Source: Chondrosia reniformis (Eukaryota > Porifera > Demospongiae > Chondrillida > Chondrillidae). From it: a DNA stretch of 64,000 nt. Both the position numbers and the translations under genes were made by a program. The notes below the pieces were generated by a model. The model worked only from the letters and a program-made list of their open reading frames with translations, was not told where the DNA came from and did not search any database. Positions 1-10,443 of the stretch are shown piece by piece (position 1 is the first letter of the stretch; each line of letters begins with the position of its first letter). The DNA lies in assembly GCA_947172415.1 (NCBI GenBank), contig OX359192.1:5024501-5088500 (forward strand), read 5' to 3'.

Positions 1-3000
1 ACCTTGAGGCATTCCACTCCACATTATATACAATAGCCCCAGTACTGGGTTGGCCAACCGGCAGACAGGATGCAGAGACTGTACTGCCAACCCTTACTGT
101 TGCCATTCCACCTATAAAGAGCTCCACATTACCAATGCTACTCCTTTGTCGATCGTAATAAAGCCTGTCATCCCTTATCACAGCAAACACTAAGAAATCT
201 ATAAAAATAGCAACATAAAAAGGTCACAATTCATGCACAACATGTAGAGCTTGCCTATTACAACTAAAACATTACTTAATACACCTCACACGTACATTCA
301 AGGCAATGTTAAATATAAAAAGCTAACCATAATAAGGCTAAGCATTGTGTATTAAAATAATAATTATAATACAAAACTATATTCATTAGGAATTCATAAA
401 TACACAGAACAGACAATGCTGTAAGAAAATACCAAATATCATGCAGCAGTTACAACTACGTATATCATTTTAAGAGATTCCCCTAAAATGGTAAATTCAC
501 AAGCTATTTTTAGAAGATGTGAGTGATGCCTAATACTGTCTGTCCATTGGTACTCCATATATGCAGATGATACATAATGTATGTATGTATGTATGCTGTT
601 TAGACATACCATCATCACTCTCAACAGTGACATAAACTGAATACATCGCCTCTTCATTCACATCAGAGCAATTGTATCTAGTTGCATTGAATTCTGATAC
701 AGTCAGAAAGGCGTCAGTATGCTATGAATAGAGGATATACGTATCACAATGGAAGCTCATCAATTGAGATACCCATAATGCTAAGAATTTCATGATGTAA
801 TAGCCCAACATGGTGATATAAAGATTACCATGCTCATATACGTATTCCGTTGCTGGGGCAACCGCCTGTGTTAAACCTTTGTAACCGTGACATATCAGGA
901 TTTAAGAAGCTATATACTGCATCGGCTTCTTAAATCCTGTTATATCCCTGCCCAAATATGATAAACTAAGACGTTTCTTCTTGGGGAGTGGACAATTCTC
1001 CTTACATTTAGGACAGTTGGAATAGTCAGGGCAAGGGCATTCTATGAAGTCGTCAGCGTTAAAGCAAAACAACCAGCGCTAGCAGAGCCATCCTGAAAGT
1101 CCCGCCAAAATAACGATAAAAAGTGACGGAGTATATATCACTCATACCACGGCGCTGAGGTGTATATGGATTTTATACGTATAAAATCCATATACACCTC
1201 AGTGCCATGGTATAACTAATACATGTTTACTGACAGTGTCTGGCAAAAAAACATAACAAAAATGACCAAAAGAGTCACATTTGTTGGCACCTTTAACTTT
1301 TCACTTTTTATGCCATGGGAACATTAACAATAACAAGTAAAATAAAACAATAATGATGTTAGAAGTAGGAATGGCAGTGTTCACCAGTGATTAGTACATT
1401 TTGCAAGCTTTGTGCGCCCAAACACAGAAGTGTATGGTTCTGTTACTTACATTTCAGTATACATATATGCAACTTCTGTATGATTAGCCCTATCACATAA
1501 TCACTGTACTGTTTCGTTACTCTTTGCAAATGTACTAATCACTGGTAAACACTGCCATTCCTACTTCTAACATCATTTTTGTAAATGTTTTTTTTTTTTA
1601 CTTGAGAAAAAGCCAAAAACCTTGATCCTTTTATAAAAATGGCAGCCAAGAAGACCACATTATGGAATCATAACAACTGTCTATATTTGCACAATTCTAA
1701 TAACGAGAACATCTGATAATAAGAATTAATTTTGTGGGACCCATAAAGTTTGTTTTAATGCGTTTCAACTGGATGTATGCAAGTTTAGCTTTCGAAAATC
1801 ATTGTAAGATTAGCCAATATTGCTGGTATGAAGGAAGGCTATTTAAGGGTATTGAGGCCAAATGTCCATTAGACAGGTCTACTAAATACTTATTTTGTTC
1901 TAAGAGGTGTTGTTAATTCTTGTTGGAATGAAAACATGATATGCCCCCCCCCAGACTTTTGGGAAGTTAATATACAGCTTAATAATAACTGCTTTGACAC
2001 CCTCATATTATTGCCCCCTCTTCATTTCCTCCTAAGTTCTGCATGCAGCCCTGGTGTTAATACCACAGTCTCATAACACAAAGCCCAAAATCTTTTAAAA
2101 ACTGGCATACTGTTACAAGTTTGCAGAAAACAATTCCGAAATACTACATAACTTTGGTACATGCAATGCTCCTTTGTTATTTGTTCTTTATATAATATAC
2201 GTCTTAACTATTACATGTACAGTATATACAAAATACAAACTTACATTCATCATGGGATTATCATTTATATACCACTGCACTTTCTCTCCTAGTTCACAGT
2301 GTAAGGTAATATTTTGAAGCTGAGGTAGAGTTACAACTCTTTCACTGTTCATTTCCATGGAAACTGTGTATTACAAAGGACAAAAAACATCTAAGCATAT
2401 GTACGTATGTACATACGTATATTCGTGAGGTGGATCAATAATATGAGGTGATTTGGCTAGCATTTCACCAAAAGTTTGAAACATATTGCTTAACATCAGA
2501 GGGGTTGTATGCAACGTTGAACTTGTAGAAAACTGGATGGCTGGGTCATCATATGTTCATACTATCATCAATCACTGATACATGAATAATCGAATTGATA
2601 ATCAGGCCACAAGTAATTATAATCATTCCTAAACCTCATGAAGAGGGAAAACATGAAGGACAAAATTGCTGGGAATCAAATCCAGTGCAGCTGGTTATGA
2701 CCACCAGTGCTCTGCCACTGAGCTACAATTGCCCCAGCAATGCTCCCTTAATATTTCCCCTCTTATAAGGAAGTACGTAATTGGTCTTCATTTACTATAA
2801 TTTGTGGTGATTCTCTTCATCAGAACAAGCTGATAATCAAGACCCGGCCCATATCATTGATATATGTACGTATAACACAATATAAAAAGGCTGGTGTAGG
2901 TATTGTACATGTATAAAGATGTATTGTAAAGGTTTCAAACATAAATCTTTAGGCCTTTAGCATTGCCAAGGTCATTGGGTGGAGTATAGCGGGAACAGCT

Positions 3001-3394
3001 GGTACTTGACAGTTACAATTAACTCTGCGGACTACACCTTAGGAATATGAAAATGACAAACAAATATTAACATCCAACGCGGTGGAATCCTTGAAGGCTA
3101 ACGACCAAAGATAAAGATTAGGCAGACAGAAACAGGGTACTACTACAGTAGTTTAACGTGGACAATGTTAAGACAGTATCATTGTTAGGCTACTCTAACG
3201 GATGCCCGTTAGGTTAAACGTAATTAAATGTATAGTTATGCATCTAATCATTTTAATAGACAGTTCATGATAGTCGTTGTTAGCAATGTAAACGTACCCA
3301 CAAGTGTACTCGTGTCTTGTGCTGATAGAATAGGGAACTTGGCGCCCAAGAACACTAACACACAAATATGAAGTCCGTAGCTCTGCCACGACAT
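1..3394 (-). CDS. Ig-A: immunoglobulin-superfamily surface or secreted protein, 3' end cut by window edge
   Basis: Exons on the minus strand: 3394-3298, 2363-2245, 721-610 and 198-1 (continuing off the window, or ending at a GT that reads at 2-1). Intron phases are 1, 0 and 1 and every junction is GT-AG. Exon 1 starts MSWQSYGLHICVLVFLG, a typical signal peptide. Exons 2 and 3 make one Ig domain, with Cys in TLHCEL, Trp in VQWY and the partner Cys in RYNCSD. Exon 4 starts a second Ig domain (SASC, VEWN). Several N-x-S/T sites suggest glycosylation. The 1.5 kb intron between exons 2 and 3 holds two palindromes and a poly-C element. The exon plan and phases match the four other Ig genes here, though the sequence is the most divergent. 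The anchor is unknown because the 3' end is missing. I am sure of the Ig nature and fairly sure of the exon joins; the ligand is unknown. Confidence 0.72.
891..953. repeat. short hairpin palindrome in an Ig-A intron
   Basis: A ~20 bp arm containing ATCAGGATTTAAGAAGC returns as its reverse complement GCTTCTTAAATCCTG after a ~20 bp loop. No coding potential was seen; it is probably a relic of a small fold-back element. Confidence 0.6.
1145..1213. repeat. near-perfect 69 bp palindrome
   Basis: Two ~34 bp arms meet at a central TATACGTATA. Reading outwards, ATACCACGGCGCTGAGG pairs with CCTCAGTGCCATGGTAT with only a couple of mismatches. It would form a loopless cruciform or hairpin. It lies in the Ig-A intron between exons 2 and 3. 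Confidence 0.85.
1352..1577. mobile_element. fold-back MITE, family F, copy 1
   Basis: The ends are inverted copies: GATGTTAGAAGTAGGAATGG at the left and CCATTCCTACTTCTAACATC at the right. The arms continue through a TTCACCAGTGATTAGTACAT-like stretch. The middle carries GTGCGCCCAAACACAGAAGTG, which also occurs in the copies at 8385-8720 and 8842-9078 and in a stub near 51.84 kb. No transposase frame is present, so it is non-autonomous. The mobilising family is not recognised. Confidence 0.75.
1930..2054. mobile_element. poly-C element, truncated copy
   Basis: It begins with a C-run followed by CAGACTTTT and ends in GCATGCAGCCCTGG. A fuller copy with both ends is at 11579-11744, so this one has lost its left end. 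It lies in the same Ig-A intron. Confidence 0.6.
2575..2853 (-). mobile_element. tRNA-derived SINE, copy A
   Basis: On the minus strand, GTAGCTCAGTGG at about 2726-2715 fits the pol III A box (TRGYNNANNNG). GATTTGATTCC at about 2682-2672 is a weak B box. The flanks TCATCAGAACAAGCTGATAA and AAGAGGGAAAACATGAAGG recur in the copy at 9540-9872. It lies between exons 1 and 2 of Ig-A. It is an insertion rather than a working tRNA gene. Confidence 0.7.
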
Positions 3395-3642
3395 CTCTTC
3401 AGATAGAGTATAAAAACAACAATCTACTAAATACTAGTCCACGTCCACTCCTTGTCTCGAAAGGTGGAAGTATGGACACGTGACAGAGGCAACACGTGAC
3501 AGAGGCGCTTATCTTAGGCGCTTGAGAATGGAATGTACAGCATGTATACAGTGGAAAAATGGTGTGTCCATAGATTAATTAAATCATACATCTATTTCTA
3601 TACAAAAGTCTAAAGGTGACTTCCACAAATCACTCATTAAAG

Positions 3643-6375
3643 CTAATTTCTCAAGCAGGGTGGAAAGGTTGGAGGAGTTGGCATGACTGTAGTTCCTTCA
3701 TTAATCATCCCTGAATGTGAGAGGCAAAGGGAAAGGCTATTACATGTGTACACTTTGTTGACTAGGAAAGATACATTATAATGACACCAAATGGCTATGC
3801 AAGGGATAAAAGGGTTTCTGATGAGGGTGGAATTCCAGTGGAATTGTCTGGTCCAGAGAAGAAAAGAGAAACATCTGACTCTATTGGCATCCAAAGCTCT
3901 ATAGGCTGTGATCCTAAGTTGTGTTTTTATGACATTTATTCATACGTATATGTATTCGTTCATATTTCATGCCAGTCATGGGTCCAGAAAAGTGAACTTC
4001 AGATTACATGGCTGGTTAGAAGTAAGTGTTTCCTCATGCTGTAACACTGTAAAATATGTACAGTACTGAAAAGTAGTGAAAGTAAGGTCACTTTACATAC
4101 ATTTGAATGCCACAAGAGTGAATAATACCAAGATGTACATACATTAGAATACAGTATAGTGCAAATTATTAGACATGCTGGTTTGTTACAAAATTTGGTC
4201 AATTATTAGGACTTTTAACACACATCTTTGAACGATTCGCTTCAAATAATCAATACAATGTTTTACCCTTCTCGGGCTTCATCAGGTATACAAAAATTAG
4301 CTAACACTGGACTTAAATACCATCAAATTCCAAAGAGAAATGGAAGAGAAACACTCACTAGCCTTCCTGGATGTCCTTATAAAGAGAGATGGAGGAAAAC
4401 TGACAACAACGGTCTACAGCAAGAAGACACACATGGACATGTATATCAATTACAGCTCCCACCACCATCCCAACACCAAGTCAGGAGTCATCAGCTGTCT
4501 GAGGGTGAGAACACAACGTGTGTGTGATACAGACCAACTGGAACAGGAAATGCAACACCAGGAAGAAGCCTTCAAAAGGAATGGATACCCAGAGAGAATA
4601 ATTAGGAGAGCTCTGTATCCAAAGAAAAGACCAGCACCACACGTGACTCAACACCACCACACACACCAAAGAGCAGTACAGAAGAGGGACAAGAACAATG
4701 CCAACACTGTCCACACAGAGCTAATGGGACACACTATCAATTGGAAGGGTGCACACAATCTGGAGAGGGAACCAATGTTGAAGCTCAGGAAGATCAAGGA
4801 AAGCCTGCACATGCAACACCTACAACCTGGACCAAGGAGTCGCTATCCATCCAACATGGGACTCCTTATTTGGCATTACTTAAGATGGTTGTTTTTCAAT
4901 TATTTCTTACTCAACAACCAATAACCACCCCACACGGTATTTAAGTCCAGTGTCAGCTAATGTTTGTATGCCTGATGAAGCCCGAGAAGGGTGAAACGTT
5001 GTATAGATTATTTGAAGTGAATCATTCAAAGATGCATGTTAAAAGTACTAATAATTGACCAAAATTTATAATAAGAATACAGCCTGGGAATTTTATAACA
5101 AGTTGATTATCTTGTGCACATTTTCAATTGGAGATTTAAGATATCAACAACAATTACTGAAATTGAATAGTTTAACTTGACTGAATTCTATTTATAACAG
5201 TGTGACAGTGTTGCAACTTACCCTCAAATGTGAATGTATCTGAGTCACTCTTCAAATTATTATCATATACAACACGACAGGTGTACTCCTCTGAAGTCTG
5301 AATGCTATTAACTAGTGCTATATAGTGTGCAGTTAACATGCTATTGGAATTCTCAACACGTTGTCCAATTTGTTCTCCGGCAGGATTAAGATATTCCACA
5401 ATATATGGGACATCCAGACATGAATCTACACGGCAAGCAACAGTAACACTAGCTCCAGCAGGCTGACCTGTTATATTCTTAACAGAACTTCCAACATTAT
5501 TTATTTCCACAGCTTGGGAGCCTAATAATGAAAAGGAAAATTGTAAGTGATACGTGTATTTAAAGCACATAGTAACATAAACACACCAGGAATAGCAGCA
5601 ATTCTGAAAGTAGCCGCTTTCACGGTTAGGGGGGTTTGCAGGACAGCAGTGCATCCATATGTGCCCACTTCGGTCTCATTGAGAGACGTGAAAGTCAAAG
5701 TAGCTTCCCAGGTACGATTGCCAAAGTTCTCTGTCTGCAAAGACCAGAATGAGAAAGAGAAACACAAAATGGACAGTCACACAATATGGGAGGAGTTCTA
5801 GCACTGCATTTATTAAACAGTATCTAGAGTCAGCATTGGGAGAATATAAAGAGAATACTGACTCCATATAACCTAACCCAACAGTACAGACACACGCGTT
5901 CATCTCAAACCTACGTACAGTAGTATGTCTGGTAGTTGAATTTGAGAGTATATTCCCATTTGTTTGTCTCCAGGTCAGTTCGTCAACATTAGAGGCTCTA
6001 CATCTGACACTGTATTCACAGCCAAACCTCGCATCTAGTATATCCGCTGGCTGTGCTAGAAAGTTGATTGATTGACTTTCTATTGAGGTAAAATTGAATG
6101 AAATTCAGAATAAATGTACGTTTGCTTAGGTTCTATACAATTTCTGAATATAAAATCAAGACAGTACGTGTTACATGCCGAAATCCACAGAAAGATCTAT
6201 AACTAAAATTCATCCACTTTGAGGAATGTAAAAGTTCCAAATAAATCATGATACGTAGGCGTGCCACAGACGAACCGATCGCGTATGCAGTTTAAACTAA
6301 AAGGTCTCGCGTATGAGGTATCGATAACTCACTGACACCGACAAGAAAAATAAGACAGAGTGCCACAGATGTCAT
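3643..6375 (-). CDS. Ig-B: two-domain immunoglobulin-superfamily protein, predicted secreted
   Basis: Exons on the minus strand: 6375-6333, 6079-5919, 5734-5587, 5521-5222 and 3710-3643. Phases are 1, 0, 1 and 1, giving about 239 residues. Exon 1 encodes MTSVALCLIFLVGV, a signal peptide. Exons 2 and 3 form Ig domain 1 (FGCEYSVRC, ELTWR, GTYGC). Exon 4 is Ig domain 2 (VTVACRVDSC and EEYTC). The last exon is short and Thr/Pro-rich and ends PPTFPPCLRN with no hydrophobic segment, unlike the paralogues, so a secreted product is predicted. The last exon rests only on a good acceptor, matching phase and the family's Thr/Pro-rich stem style; another anchor exon could be used instead. The 1.5 kb last intron holds a Penelope-derived insertion (4190-5067). 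Ig-A starts only 248 bp past the stop on the same strand. Confidence 0.72.
3780..3905 (+). mobile_element. decayed copy of the hammerhead-bearing short repeat (family H)
   Basis: It contains CTGATGA at 3818-3824 followed by GGGTGGAATTCC and GTCTGGTCC, the same order as the intact copies at 37.8 and 43.8 kb. The GAAAC core box is lost (GTGGAATTGTC instead). It lies in the last intron of Ig-B, so any short frames here are not genes. Confidence 0.6.
4190..5067 (+). mobile_element. Penelope-like retroelement remnant inside 131 bp inverted repeats
   Basis: The internal frame from 4340 reads LAFLDVLIKRDGGKLTTTVY, then SHHHPNTKSGVISCLR, a conserved C-terminal stretch of Penelope-like reverse transcriptase. 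The catalytic palm and GIY-YIG endonuclease are absent. Long inverted arms flank it (4190-4321 and 4937-5067), about 90 percent alike by eye. The right arm carries CTGATGA at 4972-4978 and GAAAC at 4993-4997, a hammerhead-like core of the kind known in terminal repeats of Penelope elements. It sits in the last intron of Ig-B. The start-to-stop frames inside it are relics and not host genes. Confidence 0.75.
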
Positions 6376-6500
6376 GGCCCCTCTCTCTTCACCTAATTCA
6401 GAAGGCCCAGCCCTTTCTTAAGAGACCGCTTCCGGCCACCTGCGGGCGGATGTTGTGAGTTCATACATTTAAACTCGCTGCTTCCGGTAAGAACACTAAG

Positions 6501-6546
6501 CTCTCTCTCTGTCTCTCTCTGTCTCTCTCTCTGTCTCTCTCTCTCT
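6501..6546. repeat. (CTCTCTGT)n microsatellite
   Basis: CT-rich octamer and dinucleotide run about 125 bp upstream of the Ig-B start codon, in the gap before the next gene on the same strand. Confidence 0.8.
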
Positions 6547-6678
6547 TTAGACTATTACATATGCTGTTAAAAGTGTACGATTCAGCTAACACAGTACAAT
6601 TTAATAGTAAATTGAGTTCATACATAAAATGATGTCAAACAGATATATATATTAATAAATACAGTTTGTAGACAATTG

Positions 6679-9329
6679 TTATGCATTATGATAATTGCAG
6701 CTTTTCTTTATCTTGGGATTCTTTGCAGAAACCATTGGCTTTCTTTTAATCAGGTGAGAAATTCTAGCATATGGATCATTAGTACTGCAGACTGATAAAA
6801 GCCTACTCGGATCTTTGTCATTGCTACACCTTGATTCACATTCAAAATGAACTTCACTGGGTATTATGTAGTTAACTGTCTCATTGTAACCCTTTTGCAG
6901 TGCATGTCTCTTTCCAAGCTTTCCAGGTGGCTTTCCACTACGCTTGCTACCAAAATCTACTTGTAATTGCTCATTTTGATAGCTTAATTTTCTTCTACCA
7001 CTAGCAAAATGTTTTGTTGAAGCCTTTGTAAGGAAGTGTGGAGGATTATCTCTTGGAGTCACAAATGATGGAAAAACACTATGTGAGTTGTAGGTATTAG
7101 CTGTAGTAGTACCTGTTGACTCAAAAGGTGATGTAGATGGTAGCTGTGTATGGCTACTGATCCCACGTGAAGTACCTGATTGTGATTTACAAGTTTTTCT
7201 TGATGTATGAACTTGCTTTGGAAGTGTAGTACTGATGGAGTAGATGTCATCATACTTATTAGCATGAATTATTTTAGAATCTTCGCATATGTTAAACTAC
7301 AAATGATTAGAATGAGTTCCAGTAAATATAGTAAAACCTACGTATATGTGCATATATATGATCACCTCTCTAATTATATATAGACAGTCACTTGCACGTG
7401 GTATGTCACTTTTAATCCGATATATTGCACTACTCTATATTTTAATATAATCTTGTCTTGCACTTGCATAATGCAGCCAACTAATTATATATATACGTCC
7501 CACATATAGGTGACCAGCTTAAGGTTTCACTGTACTATACGTATGTATGTGTGTGCGTGTGTGATCATGGGGGTACATGAGAGTTTATACTTCACACATG
7601 CATACAAATACATTTTATATAATATAGTGAGTATACAATATAGTCTATATTATAGAGTACGGTAGTACTCTATAAGTAGGGATGGCCGAAAAAAAACATG
7701 GCCGCCCTATCTAATGTATTATCAATTAACACCTCGTAATTCAACAACGATAGGATTTTCGGTTATATTCGAGTGTTTGCAGTCGTTTTTGCATGCTTTT
7801 TCTAAAAGTCAAAAATATGTTTCGATGCTCTACAACCTTCGCAAAGTGGTAAAACCGAAATTCCTGATTTTTTCTTCTTCTTTTTTCAAATGAGCTAGCG
7901 CTAACATGCGAACTTACGCAGGTGCACACAAGTACTAAATCGTCATTAATGTTTCCGAACTAGGGAATAGGCTACCCTAGATTTCAACGCGCTCTATCCG
8001 AAGCGTGTTACTTCTGAAAGTGCCAAATTTAGGGCCTATTCGATCGCCATTTTTTAATTAAGTTTCAAATTCTCTCTATATGAATAAGTAACTCGAGTTA
8101 GAAAGATTGGAGGTACTGCCGCCCCCCGCGATCGAATTACTTAGTCGCTTTGCAGGGCCTTTATACAGTCGTAGTCTTAACGATTATGGAGCCTTTAACA
8201 TCCTAATCTGAATGTTAAAGTACGGTAGAAAACTTATTTTACAAATTTGGGATCTTTTCGGACGCCATTTTTTAATTTAGAACTCTAGATTATATCGTCT
8301 ATTCTGCTACTTTATTTCGAGTTTTCGCCAAGAAAACTTTCAAAACAAGAAAAAAGGGGCAATACAAGCTAAATAAAAACAATCAAAAATGAAGTTAAAA
8401 GTAGGGATGGCACTATAACTGTGATTGGCACATCTAGAAAAAGTAATGAAACAAGAAAGTGATCATATGGTAAGGCTAACATTGCAGAAGTGGCATACTG
8501 AAACTTAACTATACACATCACTTCTATGTTTGGGCGCATCGATCCCTACTTCTAGTATATCCATGATGCGCCCAAACATAGAAGTGATGTGTATAGTTAA
8601 GTTTCAGTATGCCACTTCCGCAATGTTAGCCTTACCATATGATCACTTTCTTGTTTCGTTACTTTTTCTAGATGTGCCAATCACTGTTATAGTGCCATCC
8701 CTACTTTTAACTTCATTTTTGAATGTTTTTATTTAACTTATATCTACTATCTAAGTAGGGAAGGCTGAAAAAACATGGAGAGTATATACATATACGCATA
8801 TATAAAAAAAAATTTGCAGGAACAAAGTAAAACATTTAAAAAATGAAGTTAGAAGTAGGGGGATGACCAGCTGCAGCTAGTGTTCAATGAATAGCACATC
8901 TGGAAAAAGTATTGTAACAAGACAGTGATTAATGGTGCACCCAAACACAGAAATGATGTGTATGGATAAATAACTTAAATTTCAGTATGCTGCTTCTGTA
9001 CTCACTATCACTGTCTTGTTTTCAACATATGCTATTCATTGTTACAACACTGGCCATCCTAACCTTTAACTTCATTTTATCTACACCCTTAATTATGAAT
9101 TATTCCATTTTCATTTTATTACTAAAAGGACAGAATGTCAACCTTATATATTTGCAGCACTCTATACAGGAATGAATGTGTACATATAAATGCACATTTT
9201 ATATGCATAACACTGACTTACAATTAAAGGATGAACTCCTTTAAAATTGGACTGTGAAATAAGACTAATCATAGTCTTTCTCTTCATCTCCTGGCTGTAG
9301 GTTGTCTTGCTTACAGGTTTATCTTCCAT
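6679..9329 (-). CDS. unrecognised two-exon gene, 241 residues, basic and Ser/Thr-rich
   Basis: Exon 1 is 9329-9222 and starts MEDKPVSKTTYSQEMKRK. Exon 2 is 7296-6679, ending in KKSCNYHNA and a stop. The junction is phase 0 with GTAAGT and TTTGTAG. The protein has no signal peptide or membrane segment, so it is probably intracellular. It has a Ser/Thr-rich middle, a basic stretch (GSKRSGKPPGKLGKRHAL) and several Cys in the C-terminal third (FECESRCSND, LLSVCSTND). I do not recognise a family. Short repeated-phrase basic proteins of this style occur among ciliary and spermatid proteins, but that is only a resemblance. The intron holds a dispersed repeat (7674-8365) and two fold-back MITEs. It lies between Ig-B and Ig-C on the same strand. 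Confidence 0.6.
7674..8365. repeat. dispersed repeat family G, long copy
   Basis: It starts AAGTAGGGATGGCCGAAAAA and includes CTATCTAATGTATTATCAA and GAACTAGGGAATAGGCTA. Shorter copies lie at 14385-14735 and 58370-58690. No coding potential was seen. It shares the AGTAGGGATGGC motif with fold-back family F next to it, so the two may be related. Confidence 0.65.
8385..8720. mobile_element. fold-back MITE, family F, copy 2 (longest arms)
   Basis: Two arms of about 160 bp are near-perfect inverted copies: AAAATGAAGTTAAAAGTAGG at the left and CCTACTTTTAACTTCATTTT at the right, including CAAGAAAGTGATCATATGG. The spacer is only about 30 bp. The full RNA or DNA would fold into one long hairpin. It lies in the intron of the two-exon gene. 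Confidence 0.85.
8842..9078. mobile_element. fold-back MITE, family F, copy 3 (degenerate)
   Basis: Ends AATGAAGTTAGAAGTAGGG and AACCTTTAACTTCATT are inverted copies, with the shared GCACCCAAACACAGAAATGA core. The arms have diverged much more than in copy 2, so it is an older insertion. Confidence 0.7.
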
Positions 9330-9539
9330 TGGAGCTTTATATCCAGGTGTATAAAATATAAATGAAAATTTGAGGTGTATAAATAACTCTATTATATAGC
9401 TCAGAGCATCCTGGATCTGAAGTTACACCAAGTAAAGATAAAACCTGAAGTACAATTTTGCACTATTGTGTGACAAATACTTTTGATGAATTTTATGCAC
9501 CTTCCACCAAACACTATTGTCATGCAAAATTAAATTTCA

Positions 9540-9872
9540 TCCTTATGAATAATCAATAATCAAATCACAAGTAATTGAAACATCATGGAAGAGGGAAAAA
9601 ATGAAAGAAACCCAGGACAGCTGCATGGTTATGACCACCAGTAACTCTGCCATGCACTGAGCTACAATTGCCACAGCAAACTACAAACTAGTAATTAAGT
9701 GGTGACTCTCTTTATCAGGACAAGCTGATAATCAAGACCCAGCCCATTTCCAGTGGGAGGGACCATCTTAACCAATTGGTCGCTGGCCACATCAACCACA
9801 GGAGAACCAGGAATCATCTGATTATGAACACCAGTGCTCTGCCACTGAGCTACAATTACCACAGCAATGCCT
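9540..9872 (-). mobile_element. tRNA-derived SINE, copy B, apparently with two tRNA-like heads
   Basis: The minus strand has TAGCTCAGTGGCAGAGC at about 9852-9836. A second, damaged tRNA-like segment (GTAGCTCAGTGCATGGCAGAG) lies at about 9664-9644. Between them is the linker TCAGGACAAGCTGATAATC, also found in copy A. It lies just upstream of the two-exon gene's start. Confidence 0.65.
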
Positions 9873-10443
9873 CCATTGTGTATATAAGACATTTATATTG
9901 TCAATTAATAACGTAAACAATTGCAATTTACTGTTCACACTTGTGGATTCATACATAGAATACTAAACAGACATGCATGCAGATGTCTCAATTGACACAA
10001 AACACACAACATTCCAAGATTTGATAGGACATTCACATTATAGGTAATATGTAATTAACTTTCTAAATAGTAGTGGCCATGGTCAGGGGGCCCTGGGTGT
10101 TGCAGCACCTCCTCCGAGTATTAGCCAAACCATGTCGTACCTTTTCTCTCACACACTTCTATATAACTTAGTAACCTCTACAAATTTCTAGATCTGCCAC
10201 AAATTAGTGATGTATATGTATTTAATGAAACAGCCTGTTTGATTGAGGAGACATGCTGTATATTTCATGTCCCGTTGTAGTTGTCTTAACTTGACTACAG
10301 TAAGACTCATGCATATTTTGCAGTGAGAAGAAAAGCTTTTAATTTAATTTGCATTAATATACAGTTTCATATTCAATTAAGTATGTATATACATGTACAT
10401 TTAATATGCATGTTTATGATAATAAAATAAATGTGGGTGTCTC
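9873..10443. other. intergenic gap between the Ig-C stop and the SINE
   Basis: AT-rich sequence with no convincing frame. A G/C-rich island near 10080-10130 contains GGTCAGGGGGCCCTGGG. It would hold the 3' UTR of Ig-C at its right end. Nothing else is supported. Confidence 0.5.

Noticed and set aside
4228..4944. Overlapping frames up to 194 codons as a host gene
   Set aside because: The text is Penelope reverse transcriptase scrap between inverted repeats, within an Ig-B intron.
9640..9855. Functional tRNA gene
   Set aside because: The A box is good but the B box, acceptor stem and anticodon arm do not fold; it is SINE sequence.
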